Assembly: GCA_910575495.1 (NCBI GenBank)
Contig: CAJTFS010000001.1
Span: forward strand, 481,983-545,982
DNA length: 64,000 nt
Origin: Bacteroidales bacterium
GTDB lineage: Bacteria > Bacteroidota > Bacteroidia > Bacteroidales > Rikenellaceae
Direction of reading: 5' to 3'
The translations under genes were made by a program, and so were the position numbers. Within the stretch, counting starts at the first letter, position 1, and each line of letters begins with the position of its first letter. The notes under the pieces are model-generated. The model was not told where the DNA came from, made no database searches, and worked only from the letters and a program-made list of their open reading frames with translations. This document shows, piece by piece, positions 63,516-64,000 of the stretch.

Positions 63516-63547
63516 AGATTCTTCGTCGCTCTGCTCCTCAGAATGAC
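63516..63547 (-). repeat. 32-bp GTCATTCTGAGG repeat, minus orientation
   Basis: Inverted partner of 63204-63235 (31 of 32 bases identical). The pair encloses 280 bp with palindromic repeat C and a further repeat, giving a composite repeat island. Confidence 0.8.
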
Positions 63548-63689
63548 AAAACGGGAAGAACTGAGATCCGCACGACGCGTTGGGACCGTACTATTTCATT
63601 GTTCGCAAACTCCGCAGCAGACTGGAATAAGCAACTGGCGGCAACGCGGAAAGGTGGAAGGAAAAGATGTTCGGGGCGGCCGCGGCTTG

Positions 63690-63778
63690 CAGAGCTAAAC
63701 ACCGGCTTCAGCCGTGCGAGCCGAAGCCCCGCCCTGCGGAGGCTCGCAAAACTCGCCCCGCGGGCTTCGGCACGAGAA
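63690..63778. repeat. Large imperfect palindrome
   Basis: Arms GCCGAAGCCC and GGGCTTCGGC pair perfectly around about 45 nt that again contain GGCTCGC and CGCCCCGC. It may be a diverged member of the palindromic family, but the core does not match closely enough to be sure. Confidence 0.45.
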
Positions 63779-63879
63779 CATTTGCGCCACCTCTATCAAA
63801 ACCAGGCGACTGCGAATTACAAAACCGCAGAACGAGAAAAACCGGCGCGAAACAACCGTCCGCAAACAACTATTCCTTA

Positions 63880-64000
63880 TCAATCCTCCTGCGCCATTAC
63901 GCCGCCAGCGGATTGCTGAATCTGCATTGCCGCGCTGGTGCGAACCATGATCCGCACCACTCCGGGCGAAAGCGGCCGCTTCGTTATCGGGAGATGAAAT
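63880..64000 (-). pseudogene. 3' end of a gene or gene fragment at the right edge
   Basis: The minus strand has an open frame entering from the right edge and ending in TGA at 63880-63882 (about 39 codons, PGVVRIMVRTSAAMQIQQSA near the middle). The DNA at 63903-63975 resembles 49478-49535 beside FISUMP copy 1. It is probably part of the same surface-protein module, cut by the window edge, and may be intact or degenerate. Confidence 0.4.

Overview
The window looks like a chromosomal segment of a GC-rich Bacteroidales bacterium, most likely Alistipes or another member of the Rikenellaceae. Three things support this. Promoters follow the Bacteroidota pattern TAnnTTTG, sometimes with an upstream TTTG about 20 bp away. 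The gene content includes the bat aerotolerance operon, DUF3078 and DUF3108 proteins, an OmpA-like/TPR lipoprotein, ATP-dependent PEP carboxykinase, and a glycogen synthase fused to an alpha-glucan phosphorylase. FISUMP-type surface-protein remnants are also present. Genus-level placement is inference. Almost all genes are housekeeping. The accessory signal lies in small repeats, one short inserted element, a three-gene phage-like cassette and two degenerate surface-protein modules.

Layout. 0.2-5.3 kb: L-asparaginase and TatD nuclease; dprA preceded by two tandem-repeat arrays; tRNA-Cys; a MATE exporter. 5.4-7.5 kb: a xerC/D-hpf operon divergent from a flavin reductase. 7.8-9.1 kb: three small genes resembling a phage-derived module. 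9.2-15.9 kb: rnpB, then the minus-strand bat operon moxR - DUF58 - BatD-like - TPR (BatC) - batA - batB. The operon is interrupted between batC and batA by a 400-bp element with perfect 15-bp terminal inverted repeats carrying a broken four-helix-bundle gene. 16.1-28.3 kb (plus strand): GH43 lipoprotein, UvrD/PcrA helicase, GT2, endonuclease III, S41 protease, RecG, DUF3108 and IspG. 28.4-34.6 kb: WbqC, a convergent GH2 protein that lacks its acid/base glutamate, CvpA, RsgA, TrmH and a class III aminotransferase.

35.0-44 kb: endonuclease IV; DUF3078 - CtpA-like protease - small membrane protein; DeoC; AraC regulator; lipid kinase and ApbE. 44-49 kb: rpsO, pnp and an OmpA-like/TPR lipoprotein. 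49.8-59.2 kb: a four-gene minus-strand alpha-glucan cluster: GH57, GT4, a debranching enzyme and the GT3-GT35 fusion. 59.5-62.7 kb: HemW and PEP carboxykinase. The last 1.2 kb is repeat-rich intergenic DNA.

How genes work together. The bat operon pairs a MoxR ATPase with DUF58 and VWA membrane proteins. The glucan cluster can make, trim and phosphorolyse an intracellular glycogen-like polymer. DprA, XerC/D, PcrA, RecG, Nth, Nfo and TatD cover recombination and repair. The most unusual observations are the element in the bat operon, a structured palindromic repeat family whose outer stem changes with base-pairing preserved, promoters placed so close to start codons that leaderless mRNAs are predicted, and the GH2 protein with a lost catalytic residue.
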